NCBI GenBank assembly: GCA_013215565.1 | Contig: JABSQV010000013.1 | Span: 1 to 61,621, forward strand | From: Myxococcales bacterium | GTDB lineage: Bacteria > Myxococcota_A > UBA9160 > SZUA-336 | Direction of reading: 5' to 3' | Length of the DNA stretch: 61,621 bases | Shown here: positions 33,839 through 41,280 of the stretch, one piece after another | Layout: every line of letters begins with the position of its first letter | Numbering within the stretch: the stretch's first letter is position 1 | Notes under the pieces: model-generated | The model's database searches: none | What the model was told of the DNA's origin: nothing | What the model saw: the letters and a program-made list of their open reading frames with translations, nothing else | Position numbers and translations under genes: made by a program

Positions 33839-34419
33839 CGGCCCAGACGACGGTTGCGCCGGGGTTCTCGAAGTCGCCCAAGGGCCGCGTTGGTATGCTC
33901 GGCATGATCGCGAGCGAGTCGACCTTCTTCGGTTGCTTTCTGGTCGTGTACCTGTTTTACATCGGGCGCAGCCTGAACGGACCCTATCCGGGGGAGGTAC
34001 TCGAACTCCCGATCGCGGCCACTGTCTGCCTGCTATCGAGCAGCATCACCATCTGGCTCGCGACCCGGGCGTTGAGCCGAGACAGGACGAACGTCTTCGG
34101 CCTCTGGTTCCTGGCGACGATCGTGCTAGGCGCGCTGTTCCTGGTCGCGACCGCGCAGGAGTGGTCGGGCCTGATCTACGAGCATGGTCTGACCATCCGG
34201 ACCAACCTGTTCGGCACGACTTTCTATTCGCTGGTCGGCGCCCACGCTGCGCACGTGACGATCGGGATCGTTCTCATGACCCTGGTGCTGGTGCTGAGCC
34301 TGCTCGGCTACGTGCACGTGCGCGACTCGGAGCGGGTGGAGATGCTCTCCTGGTACTGGCACTTCGTGGACGCGGTCTGGATCGCGGTCTTTACTGTGGT
34401 TTACGTGGTGGGGCGATGA
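33835..34419 (+). CDS. ctaE: Cytochrome c oxidase subunit III
   Basis: A 194-residue membrane protein with five predicted helices. GMIASESTFFGCFLVVYLF contains the conserved acidic residue of subunit III; FYSLVGAHAAHVTIGIV and MLSWYWHFVDAVWIAVFTVV are the classic C-terminal motifs. It is the short form lacking the first two helices, as usual in caa3 oxidases. The start overlaps the subunit I stop (ATGA) and its own stop overlaps the next gene in the same way. Confidence 0.94.
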   Translation: MTAQTTVAPGFSKSPKGRVGMLGMIASESTFFGCFLVVYLFYIGRSLNGPYPGEVLELPIAATVCLLSSSITIWLATRALSRDRTNVFGLWFLATIVLGALFLVATAQEWSGLIYEHGLTIRTNLFGTTFYSLVGAHAAHVTIGIVLMTLVLVLSLLGYVHVRDSERVEMLSWYWHFVDAVWIAVFTVVYVVGR

Positions 34420-35285
34420 GCTGGCAGGATCCTGAGCGCGTCGAAGGCATCGATCTTCCGGCGCCCACGCACTGGCCCATTGTGACGGCCTTCGGCGTGA
34501 CGCTGACCTTTGCGGGCCTCGTAACCAGCGGGCTCGTGACCTGCGTGGGATTCGTCACCGCGATCGTGGCCGTGGTCGGCTGGTGGCGGGAGACCCTGCC
34601 TGAGCCGCGCGAAGAACGGATCGCATTGCGCCCTCCAGAGCAGCGTGCCCACGCCGTGGTGCCCGTGCCCGGCGCGGTGGAGCACCTGACGGTGGGAGAG
34701 GCAGGACACCGGGTGCGGATTCCGGTCGACATCCATCGTTATTCGGCCGGAATTCGCGGCGGACTCGTCGGTGCGGCCGCGATGGCAGTGGTTGCGGTGG
34801 CCTACGGCCTGATCGCGTACGCGAGCCCCTGGGTTCCGATCAATCTGCTGGCCGCGATGGTGATCCCGTCGCTCGCGCACGCGGATCCGGCGGAACTCAG
34901 CCGCTTTCTCCCGGCGGCCTTCGGGCTCGCCGCCGTGATCCACCTAGGGATTTCGATACTGGTGGGCCTGATCTACGCCGCGATCCTGCCTATGTTCCCG
35001 CGCCGACCGGTGCTGGTCGGCGGCCTGGTCTTTCCACTGCTCTGGTCGGCCGTGGTCTGGTCTTCACTCGGGATCCTGAACCCGGCGCTCAACGAGCGGA
35101 TCGACTGGGTCTGGTTCGTGGCGTCGCAGTTCGCGTTCGGACTTGCGGCGGGCTTCGTGATCTCGCGCACCGAGCGCGTGGAGACGCTGCAGACCTGGCC
35201 GCTCGCGGTGCGCGCCGGGCTCGAGGGGACCGGTCTGGATCGGTCAGGGCCCGACGATCCCCCACGCGAAGGACCCGAGGCGTGA
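34416..35285 (+). CDS. Conserved membrane protein of the caa3 operon (possible subunit IV-like N-terminus)
   Basis: A 289-residue membrane protein. Residues 1-60 have a PAPTHWPIVTAFGVTLTFAG entry and two helices ending in VVGWWRETLPEP, much like small oxidase subunit IV proteins. A hydrophilic linker is followed by four more helices (around residues 110-270), with VPINLLAAMVIPSL, LVGLIYAAILPMFPRRP and IDWVWFVASQFAFGLAAG. I recognise the arrangement as a conserved gene between oxidase and bc genes in related lineages but no function is known to me. Overlaps ctaE and the diheme cytochrome gene by 4 bp each. Confidence 0.75.
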   Translation: MSWQDPERVEGIDLPAPTHWPIVTAFGVTLTFAGLVTSGLVTCVGFVTAIVAVVGWWRETLPEPREERIALRPPEQRAHAVVPVPGAVEHLTVGEAGHRVRIPVDIHRYSAGIRGGLVGAAAMAVVAVAYGLIAYASPWVPINLLAAMVIPSLAHADPAELSRFLPAAFGLAAVIHLGISILVGLIYAAILPMFPRRPVLVGGLVFPLLWSAVVWSSLGILNPALNERIDWVWFVASQFAFGLAAGFVISRTERVETLQTWPLAVRAGLEGTGLDRSGPDDPPREGPEA

Positions 35286-36022
35286 GGCCGGGATCGGGAG
35301 CGACGACGACACTCCTGTTGGCTGCGGCGCTTGCGCTGGCGGCCTGTGACTGGATGCCGGGTCGGCCCCGCGAACAGGATCGTCCCCGGAATCCCCGCGA
35401 GATCACGGACTTCGCGACGCTGTATGCGAACAACTGCGCGGGTTGTCACGGAAGCGAGGGCGAACTCGGGCCGGCGCGCGAGTTCGCTTCGCCGCTGTTC
35501 CAGGCGTTCCTCCCCGACCCCGCACTGCGGAACGTCATCCGCGAAGGCGTTCCCGGAACGGGCATGCCCGCGTTCGCGAAGGCCGCGGGCGGGTCGCTCA
35601 TGGATCCACAGGTCGAGGCACTCGTGAGCGGCATGCGCCGGCGCTGGGCACGTCCCTCGCGCGTCGACGCGAGCGTGCTTCCGCCCTACAGCGAAGCGGA
35701 CGCAGTGGCGGCCGGGTACGCGCTCGGTGACCCGGGCCGGGGCCGCGAGGCGTTTCAGCGTGCCTGCGCCGGGTGTCACGGAGCGGACGGAAACGGGGGG
35801 GAGGAAGGCGGGTCGGTGGTGGCGGCCGCGTTCCTGGGCCTCGTCAGCGACCAGATGCTGCGCACCGTGGTGGTGTGCGGGCGGCCCGACCTGGGGATGC
35901 CCGACTGGCGCGAACCGCCGCCGGAACTGCGGCTCTCGGTGCAGGAGGTCTCGGACGTGGTCTCGTGGCTCGCGTCTCACCGCCCCCCGGATCTGGAACC
36001 GGCTCGGGGTGCCTCGGAGTGA
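35282..36022 (+). CDS. Diheme cytochrome c lipoprotein
   Basis: A 246-residue c-type cytochrome. The N-terminal hydrophobic stretch ends LALAACDWM, a lipobox, so it should be a lipid-anchored periplasmic electron carrier. Heme sites are CAGCHGSEGELG (about residue 52) and CAGCHGADGNGG (about 162), with Met ligands likely in PGTGMPAF and PDLGMPDW. Placed between the oxidase genes and the Rieske/cytochrome b genes, it probably shuttles electrons from the bc complex to caa3. GTG start overlaps the previous stop (GTGA). Confidence 0.92.
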   Translation: MRPGSGATTTLLLAAALALAACDWMPGRPREQDRPRNPREITDFATLYANNCAGCHGSEGELGPAREFASPLFQAFLPDPALRNVIREGVPGTGMPAFAKAAGGSLMDPQVEALVSGMRRRWARPSRVDASVLPPYSEADAVAAGYALGDPGRGREAFQRACAGCHGADGNGGEEGGSVVAAAFLGLVSDQMLRTVVVCGRPDLGMPDWREPPPELRLSVQEVSDVVSWLASHRPPDLEPARGASE

Positions 36023-36037
36023 GGGGAGGGTAGGACA

Positions 36038-36574
36038 ATGTCGGAAGACCCGACGGCCGGGCGGACACCCCACGGGGTCGAGGGGCCGATCACGCGGCGG
36101 AGCTTTTTGTTCAAGCTCGGGATCGGACTCAATGCGGCGGCGGCGGCGCTGTTCGCGATCCCGGTACTCGGCTTCGTGGCTTCCGCACTGCGCGGAAAGG
36201 CGAAGCAGGCGTGGATTCCGCTCGCCCGGGTTGCGGACTTTCCCGAGGGCGAGACGCGTCTCGCGACCTACCGCAACCCCTTCGTAGTGCCGTGGGACGG
36301 TAAGACGGCCGATATCCCGTGCTGGGTGCGACACATCCGGGGAAACAAATTCCAGGTCTTCGCGATCAACTGTGCGCACCTCGGCTGTCCCGTACGCTGG
36401 TTCAAGGAGTCGGGGCTGTTCATGTGCCCGTGCCACGGCGGCGTTTACTACGAGGACGGTCAGGTGGCCGCGGGCCCACCGCCGCGTGGTCTCTACGAAT
36501 ACGAGTACAAGGTCAAGCGCGACGAACTCTGGGTCCGGGCGGGCCGGATTCCCACGCTGGCACAGTCGGTCTGA
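36038..36574 (+). CDS. Rieske [2Fe-2S] protein of a bc-type complex
   Basis: A 178-residue Rieske protein. N-terminal TRRSFLFKLGIGLNAAAAAL is a Tat-like anchor. Cluster boxes are CAHLGCPVRWF and CPCHGGVYYEDG, giving two Cys and two His ligands and the disulfide Cys pair. It accepts electrons from quinol at the cytochrome b Qo site. GAGGGGAGGGTAGG precedes the ATG. The cytochrome b gene starts 2 bp after its stop, so the two are co-expressed. Confidence 0.93.
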   Translation: MSEDPTAGRTPHGVEGPITRRSFLFKLGIGLNAAAAALFAIPVLGFVASALRGKAKQAWIPLARVADFPEGETRLATYRNPFVVPWDGKTADIPCWVRHIRGNKFQVFAINCAHLGCPVRWFKESGLFMCPCHGGVYYEDGQVAAGPPPRGLYEYEYKVKRDELWVRAGRIPTLAQSV

Positions 36575-36576
36575 GA

Positions 36577-38001
36577 ATGGATCTCCGGGGGATCGGCGAG
36601 TGGTTCGAGTCGAGGCTGCAGCTCGGCAGCCTCTACCGGACGACCGCGGGCCATCCGATTCCGCGGAACTCGGCCAGTTGGTGGTACGTCTTCGGAAGCG
36701 CGACGTTGGTGTGCTTCGTGCTTCAGATCGTAACCGGCATCTGTCTCGCGCTGGTCTACGTGCCCTCCGCAGACGAAGCCTGGACGAGCCTCGAGTTTCT
36801 GAACTATCAGCAGAGTCTCGGGTGGTTCCTGCGGGCCGTACACTTCTGGGGATCGAACGTGATGGTCGCGCTCATGACCGTCCACATGATCCAGGTCTTC
36901 CTGATGGGCGCGCACAAGTATCCGCGCGAGTTGACCTGGGTGATCGGCTGCGTGCTGTTCATCGCGACGATTGGCATGGCCTTCACCGGTCAGGTCATGC
37001 GCTTCGATCAGGATGCCTACTGGGGCCTCGGCATCGGCGTGGCCATCATGGCGCGGATTCCGATCGTCGGAACCGCCCTGGTGGACTTGATTCTGGCGGG
37101 CCCGATCATCGGCGCGGAGACCCTTTCACGATTTTTCACGCTGCACGTGTTCGTCGTACCCGGTCTGATCATCGCGTTCGTGACCGTGCACCTGCGGCTG
37201 GTGCTGAAGCGCGGCATCAACGAGTTCCCGGTGCGCGGAAAGGGCGTCGTGCCGGAAGAGTACGACGAGGAGTACGCGGCCCTGATCGAGAAGGAGGGGA
37301 TCCCGTTCTTCCCGGACGGCGTGGACAAGGACATCGTATTCTCCGCGGCCGTGATCGTCGCGATCCTCTTCTGCGCGGCGATTTTCGGGCCGGCCGGTCC
37401 CAACGGGGAGCCGGACCCGACCCTGATCGACACCGTGCCTCGGCCCGACTTCTACTTCCTGTCGCTCTTCGCCGTGCTCGCGCTGCTGCCGCCCCAGATC
37501 GAGACCTTCGTGCTGGTCTACGTGATGCCGGTCGCGATCCTGCTGCTCTTCCTGATTCCGTTCATCGCCGGGAAGGGTGCGAAGCATCCGGCCGACCGGC
37601 CGATCGCGGTGCTCGGCGTGGTCCTGATCTGCACCACGATCTCGACCCTGGCGTGGCTCGGAATCTCCTCCCCCTGGTCGCCGCACATGGATGCCTGGAG
37701 CGGCGAACCGACCCCGGTCGCCTATGTCGAGGAGCGCTCGCCGCTCGAACTCCAGGGTGCGGTCCTGATCCAGGCCAGGCAGTGCCGGAACTGCCACGCA
37801 CTCGGAGGCAGGGGCGGCCAGCGCGGACCGGCCCTCGACGACGTGGCCACCCGGCTCACGGCCGATCAGTTGACGCGCCAGATCCTGCAGGGGGGCGGGA
37901 ACATGCCCGCCTACGGAAAGCACCTGAGTCCGGACGAAACCACGGCGCTGGTCGCGTTTCTGCGGACCATGCGTCCGATTGGTGTACCGGGCGCGCGCTA
38001 G
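36577..38001 (+). CDS. Cytochrome b fused to a C-terminal cytochrome c (b6-type/bc hybrid)
   Basis: A 474-residue protein. Residues 1-380 form a one-piece cytochrome b. Heme ligands in helix B are AVHFWG and TVHMIQ (13 residues between His). In helix D, TLHVFV and TVHLRL have 14 residues between, the spacing of cytochrome b6 rather than mitochondrial b. The Qo motif is PDFYFL instead of PEWY. After a short linker the last 80 residues carry a c heme at CRNCHALGG with Met in GNMPAYGK. It oxidises quinol and feeds the caa3 oxidase. Start ATG 36577. Confidence 0.92.
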   Translation: MDLRGIGEWFESRLQLGSLYRTTAGHPIPRNSASWWYVFGSATLVCFVLQIVTGICLALVYVPSADEAWTSLEFLNYQQSLGWFLRAVHFWGSNVMVALMTVHMIQVFLMGAHKYPRELTWVIGCVLFIATIGMAFTGQVMRFDQDAYWGLGIGVAIMARIPIVGTALVDLILAGPIIGAETLSRFFTLHVFVVPGLIIAFVTVHLRLVLKRGINEFPVRGKGVVPEEYDEEYAALIEKEGIPFFPDGVDKDIVFSAAVIVAILFCAAIFGPAGPNGEPDPTLIDTVPRPDFYFLSLFAVLALLPPQIETFVLVYVMPVAILLLFLIPFIAGKGAKHPADRPIAVLGVVLICTTISTLAWLGISSPWSPHMDAWSGEPTPVAYVEERSPLELQGAVLIQARQCRNCHALGGRGGQRGPALDDVATRLTADQLTRQILQGGGNMPAYGKHLSPDETTALVAFLRTMRPIGVPGAR

Positions 38002-38041
38002 AGCAGCCCGGCAGCTTTTCTGTGACGCGCAGCGCCCTGCT

Positions 38042-38365
38042 TCAGCCCGCGCGCGCGTACAGGGCGAGATCGATTAGCAACTGCAGCCCGATGATGATGG
38101 CCAGCACCCCGAAACTCCTGGGAGGCCCGCGCCTCCTCGCGCGCGAGAGCAGCATGGGAAGCAGAGGCAGAATCGCCAGGTAGAGCGGCAGCGTCGGTCC
38201 CAGCCAGAGCAGCACTGCCCACTCCGCCTCGATCCAGTCGCCGTGGATTACGCGCCGGGCCGCCAGCATGACCCCCACCCCGAGCGAGGGTGCGGCCAGC
38301 GGACCGAGCAGCAGCGCGAGCACGAAGCCGGTCAAGGGCGATGCTTCGCGAACCTTCTCCGTCAC
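38042..38365 (-). CDS. Small membrane protein, unknown
   Basis: A possible 107-residue protein with three hydrophobic segments (LTGFVLALLLGPLAAPSLGV, AVLLWLGPTLPLYLAILPLL, FGVLAIIIGLQLLIDLAL) separated by charged loops. Start would be GTG 38365, without a clear ribosome site. Codon-position GC pattern and hydrophobic layout support a real gene, but it could be antisense noise. It is convergent with the cytochrome b gene and divergent from the CtaG-fusion gene. Confidence 0.5.
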   Translation of the reverse strand: MTEKVREASPLTGFVLALLLGPLAAPSLGVGVMLAARRVIHGDWIEAEWAVLLWLGPTLPLYLAILPLLPMLLSRARRRGPPRSFGVLAIIIGLQLLIDLALYARAG

Positions 38366-38422
38366 GGCCGTGGCATGATCGCACAGCGACGGCCGCGGCG
38401 CGTCGCCTAAAGGAGCCCGGGC

Positions 38423-40711
38423 GTGGGGGAGGTAGCGGGAGCCGCTTTCGGTTCGTGGACCTTTGCGCCCGTTCTGAGCCTGCTGCTGCTGCTCACGGGA
38501 GCCGTGTACTTCCGCGGCTGGCGCGCGCTTCGGGCGCAGCAGCCGGAGCGCTTCAAGCCGTGGCGTCTGACGGCGTTCTGGGGTGGTCTGCTCACGCTGT
38601 GGGTTGCAATCAGCTCTCCGCTGGATGCGTTCGGGAACCTGCTGCTGCAGGTCCACATGCTCCAGCACTGGCTGCTGATGATGCTGGCGCCGCCGCTCTT
38701 GTGGTTGGGCCTGCCCGCGATCGCACTGCTTCGCGGCCTGCCCGTGACCGTACAGCGTCAGGGTCTCGGGCCCCTGCTCGCCTGGCCCGCGCTGCGCCGG
38801 CTCGGCCGGTTTCTGACACATCCGCTGGTGGCCTGGTTCTCGTTCGTGATTGCGACCTGGCTCTGGCACGCGCCCGCCGCCTACCAGCTCGCGCTGCGTT
38901 CGCCGTTCTGGCACGAGGTCGAACACGCCTGCTTCGTCGTCACCGCATTGATGTTCTGGCATCCGGTGATCCTGCCCTGGCCCAGTCAATCGAGCTGGCC
39001 GCGCTGGGCCATACTTCCCTATCTGGTTCTGGCGGATCTCCAGAACACGGCCTTTTCGGCGCTGTTCGCGTTCTCGGAAGGCGTGATGTATCCGGTCTAC
39101 GCCTCGGGCCCGCGGCTCTTCGGGATCACGGCACTCGAGGGTCAGGCCAGCGCGGGTGGGCTGATGTGGGTGCTCGGCTCGGTCGCATTCCTGCTCCCGG
39201 TCGGGATCCTGCTGGGCCGGCTGCTGCAGTCGCGAGGGGTGAGGCCCGGAACGCTGCGCGCGGTGGAGTCAGCGCCCGCCGTCTCCCCCAGCGCGCGGTC
39301 GCGCGCTCCCGCTCCACCACGGGACCTGCTGCGCGTTCCAATCCTGGGCCGGATCCTGGGGGCGCGCTATTTCAGACGCTGGCTGCAGACCGCCATGCTG
39401 CTGCTCGCGGCCGTGATCGTGCTCGACGGACTGGCCGGCCCCGATCTCAGTCCGCTCAATCTCGCCGGTGTGCTGCCCTGGACCTACTGGCGTGGATTCG
39501 TCGTGATCGGTCTGCTCGTTGCCGGCAACCTCTTCTGTATGGCCTGCCCGTTCATGTTGCCGCGCGCGATCGGGCGGCGCCTGCTGCCCCGAGGCCGAAG
39601 CTGGCCGACCGCCCTGCGCTCGAAGTGGCTGGCGATCTCCTTGCTGGTCGCCTACCTGGTGGCCTACGAGGTCTTCGCGCTCTGGGACAGCCCGTTCTGG
39701 ACTGCCTGGATCGTGATCGGATACTTCGTCGCAGCGTTCGTGGTCGATGGATTCTTTCGGGGTGCGAGTTTCTGCAAGTATCTCTGCCCGATCGGGCAGT
39801 TTCACTTCGTGGCTTCGACGGTGTCCCCGCTCGAGATCCGGGTGCGCGACAGCGCGGTCTGCGCTCGCTGCAGCAGCCACGACTGTATTCGCGGAAATGC
39901 GACGCAGCGCGGGTGTGAACTCGACCTGTTTCAGCCTCTAAAATCGGGCAATCTCGACTGCACTTTCTGCCTGGATTGCGTTCAGGCCTGCCCGCACGAA
40001 AACGTGGGCGTACTCGCGGTCGTCCCCGGACTGGACCTGATTCGGGACCCAATGCGTGCCTCGATCGGGCGGCTCTCGGCGCGGAGCGACTTTGCGGCAC
40101 TCGCACTGGTCGTGGTCTTCGGCGCGTTCGCCAATGCGGCCGCGATGGTTGCGCCCGTTGCCGAGTGGAAGACACAGCTCGCCCAGCGCCTCGGGGTTTC
40201 GTCGCCCGGCTTCCTGACCGCCGCGTTGCTGGTCCCCTCGCTCACGCTTCTGCCGGCCCTGGCCGTGGCCGCGTGTACCTGGGCCGGGCGCGCGCTCGGC
40301 CGTCCCGAGCAGAGCGCGGCGGAGCTCGCGCGGCGCTTTGCGCTGATTCTCGTTCCGCTGGGCTTCGGCCTCTGGTTCGCTCACTTCTGTTTCCACCTGG
40401 TCAGCGCACGGGCGTCCGCACTTCCGGCCATCCAGCGAGCGGCCGAGACCTGGCTCGGGCTCGCAGGCGAGTTCGGCGCCGGGATGGCTGCGCTGCCGGG
40501 ATGGCTGCTGCCGCTCGAACTCCTGGCGCTCGACGCGGGTCTTCTGCTCACCCTCTATCTCGGCTGGCGTGTCGCACGAACGAGTACGAAGAGCTTGCGG
40601 CGCGCGGGCGGACTGCTCCTTCCCTGGGGGATCCTGGCCCTGCTGCTCTACGCCGTGGGCTTCTGGATCCTGCTCCAGCCGATGCAGATGCGCGGCACCG
40701 GGATGCTCTGA
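38423..40711 (+). CDS. CtaG-type oxidase assembly domain fused to a FixG/NapH-like polyferredoxin membrane domain
   Basis: A 762-residue membrane protein joining two families. Residues 10-280 are caa3_CtaG-like (HMLQHWLLMMLAPPLLWLG, WLWHAPAAYQ, LADLQNTAFSALF), linked to copper loading of caa3 oxidase. Residues 310-545 resemble FixG/NapH: two CxxCP/CxxLCP sites in helix loops (FCMACP, about 370; CKYLCPIGQF, about 450), then CARCSSHDC (478) and CTFCLDCVQACPHE (512) for 4Fe-4S clusters. A further set of helices fills 560-760. GTG start with AAAGGAG. The sequence is continuous, so this is a real fusion in the assembly and not two ORFs. It probably couples electron transfer to Cu/heme maturation of the oxidase. 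Confidence 0.86.
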   Translation: MGEVAGAAFGSWTFAPVLSLLLLLTGAVYFRGWRALRAQQPERFKPWRLTAFWGGLLTLWVAISSPLDAFGNLLLQVHMLQHWLLMMLAPPLLWLGLPAIALLRGLPVTVQRQGLGPLLAWPALRRLGRFLTHPLVAWFSFVIATWLWHAPAAYQLALRSPFWHEVEHACFVVTALMFWHPVILPWPSQSSWPRWAILPYLVLADLQNTAFSALFAFSEGVMYPVYASGPRLFGITALEGQASAGGLMWVLGSVAFLLPVGILLGRLLQSRGVRPGTLRAVESAPAVSPSARSRAPAPPRDLLRVPILGRILGARYFRRWLQTAMLLLAAVIVLDGLAGPDLSPLNLAGVLPWTYWRGFVVIGLLVAGNLFCMACPFMLPRAIGRRLLPRGRSWPTALRSKWLAISLLVAYLVAYEVFALWDSPFWTAWIVIGYFVAAFVVDGFFRGASFCKYLCPIGQFHFVASTVSPLEIRVRDSAVCARCSSHDCIRGNATQRGCELDLFQPLKSGNLDCTFCLDCVQACPHENVGVLAVVPGLDLIRDPMRASIGRLSARSDFAALALVVVFGAFANAAAMVAPVAEWKTQLAQRLGVSSPGFLTAALLVPSLTLLPALAVAACTWAGRALGRPEQSAAELARRFALILVPLGFGLWFAHFCFHLVSARASALPAIQRAAETWLGLAGEFGAGMAALPGWLLPLELLALDAGLLLTLYLGWRVARTSTKSLRRAGGLLLPWGILALLLYAVGFWILLQPMQMRGTGML

Positions 40712-40712
40712 G

Positions 40713-41237
40713 ATGTGGGGTCGGGCCCTGATGATTCTCGCGACCCTGCTGGTGCCGCTCTCGGCGCGTGCGGACGGCGGCCTCGCGCGCCTCGTTGTCG
40801 ACAGCGGCGAGTTCCGCCTGACGGTCTTCTCTTCGCCCACCCCGCTCCGGGCCGGACCCGTGGATTTGAGCGTAATGGTCCAGGACCGCGAGACCCTGGA
40901 GCCGATGCTCGATCGGCGGGTGGAGTTGCGCCTGGTGCCGAGCGCGGGCGGGCGGAGCCTCGAAGTTGCGGCGATCCGGGGACACTCCACGAACCGGCTG
41001 CTCTATTCGGCCCTTGTCGACCTGCCCGATCCGGGTCGCTGGCGCATCGAAGTCGAGGTGACCGGTGCGCGCGCAGGGGCCCGGGAGAGCTTCGAGGTTT
41101 GGGTGGGCGCGGAACGGCCCGCCGTGCTGGCGCTCTGGCCCTACTGGGCCCTGCCGCTGATCGCGATCGGGATCTTCGGGCTGCATCAGTGGCGCAGCCA
41201 GAAGCTGCGGCGGCTCAACCCCGGACGGGTCGGATAG
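40713..41237 (+). CDS. FixH/YtkA-like membrane-anchored protein
   Basis: A 174-residue exported protein. A signal peptide (MWGRALMILATLLVPLSARA) is followed by an immunoglobulin-like beta domain (GEFRLTVFSSPTPLRAGPVD, WRIEVEVTGARAGARESFEV) and a C-terminal helix ending in a basic tail. This is the architecture of FixH/YtkA proteins, which assist oxidase copper or heme assembly. The order CtaG/FixG fusion then FixH-like mirrors fixGH in cbb3 loci, here serving a caa3 enzyme. ATG 40713 is 1 base after the fusion gene's stop. Confidence 0.75.
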   Translation: MWGRALMILATLLVPLSARADGGLARLVVDSGEFRLTVFSSPTPLRAGPVDLSVMVQDRETLEPMLDRRVELRLVPSAGGRSLEVAAIRGHSTNRLLYSALVDLPDPGRWRIEVEVTGARAGARESFEVWVGAERPAVLALWPYWALPLIAIGIFGLHQWRSQKLRRLNPGRVG

Positions 41238-41280
41238 ACTAGCGCGCTGCAGGACGGTCAGATGCGGGAGGAACGGTTAG

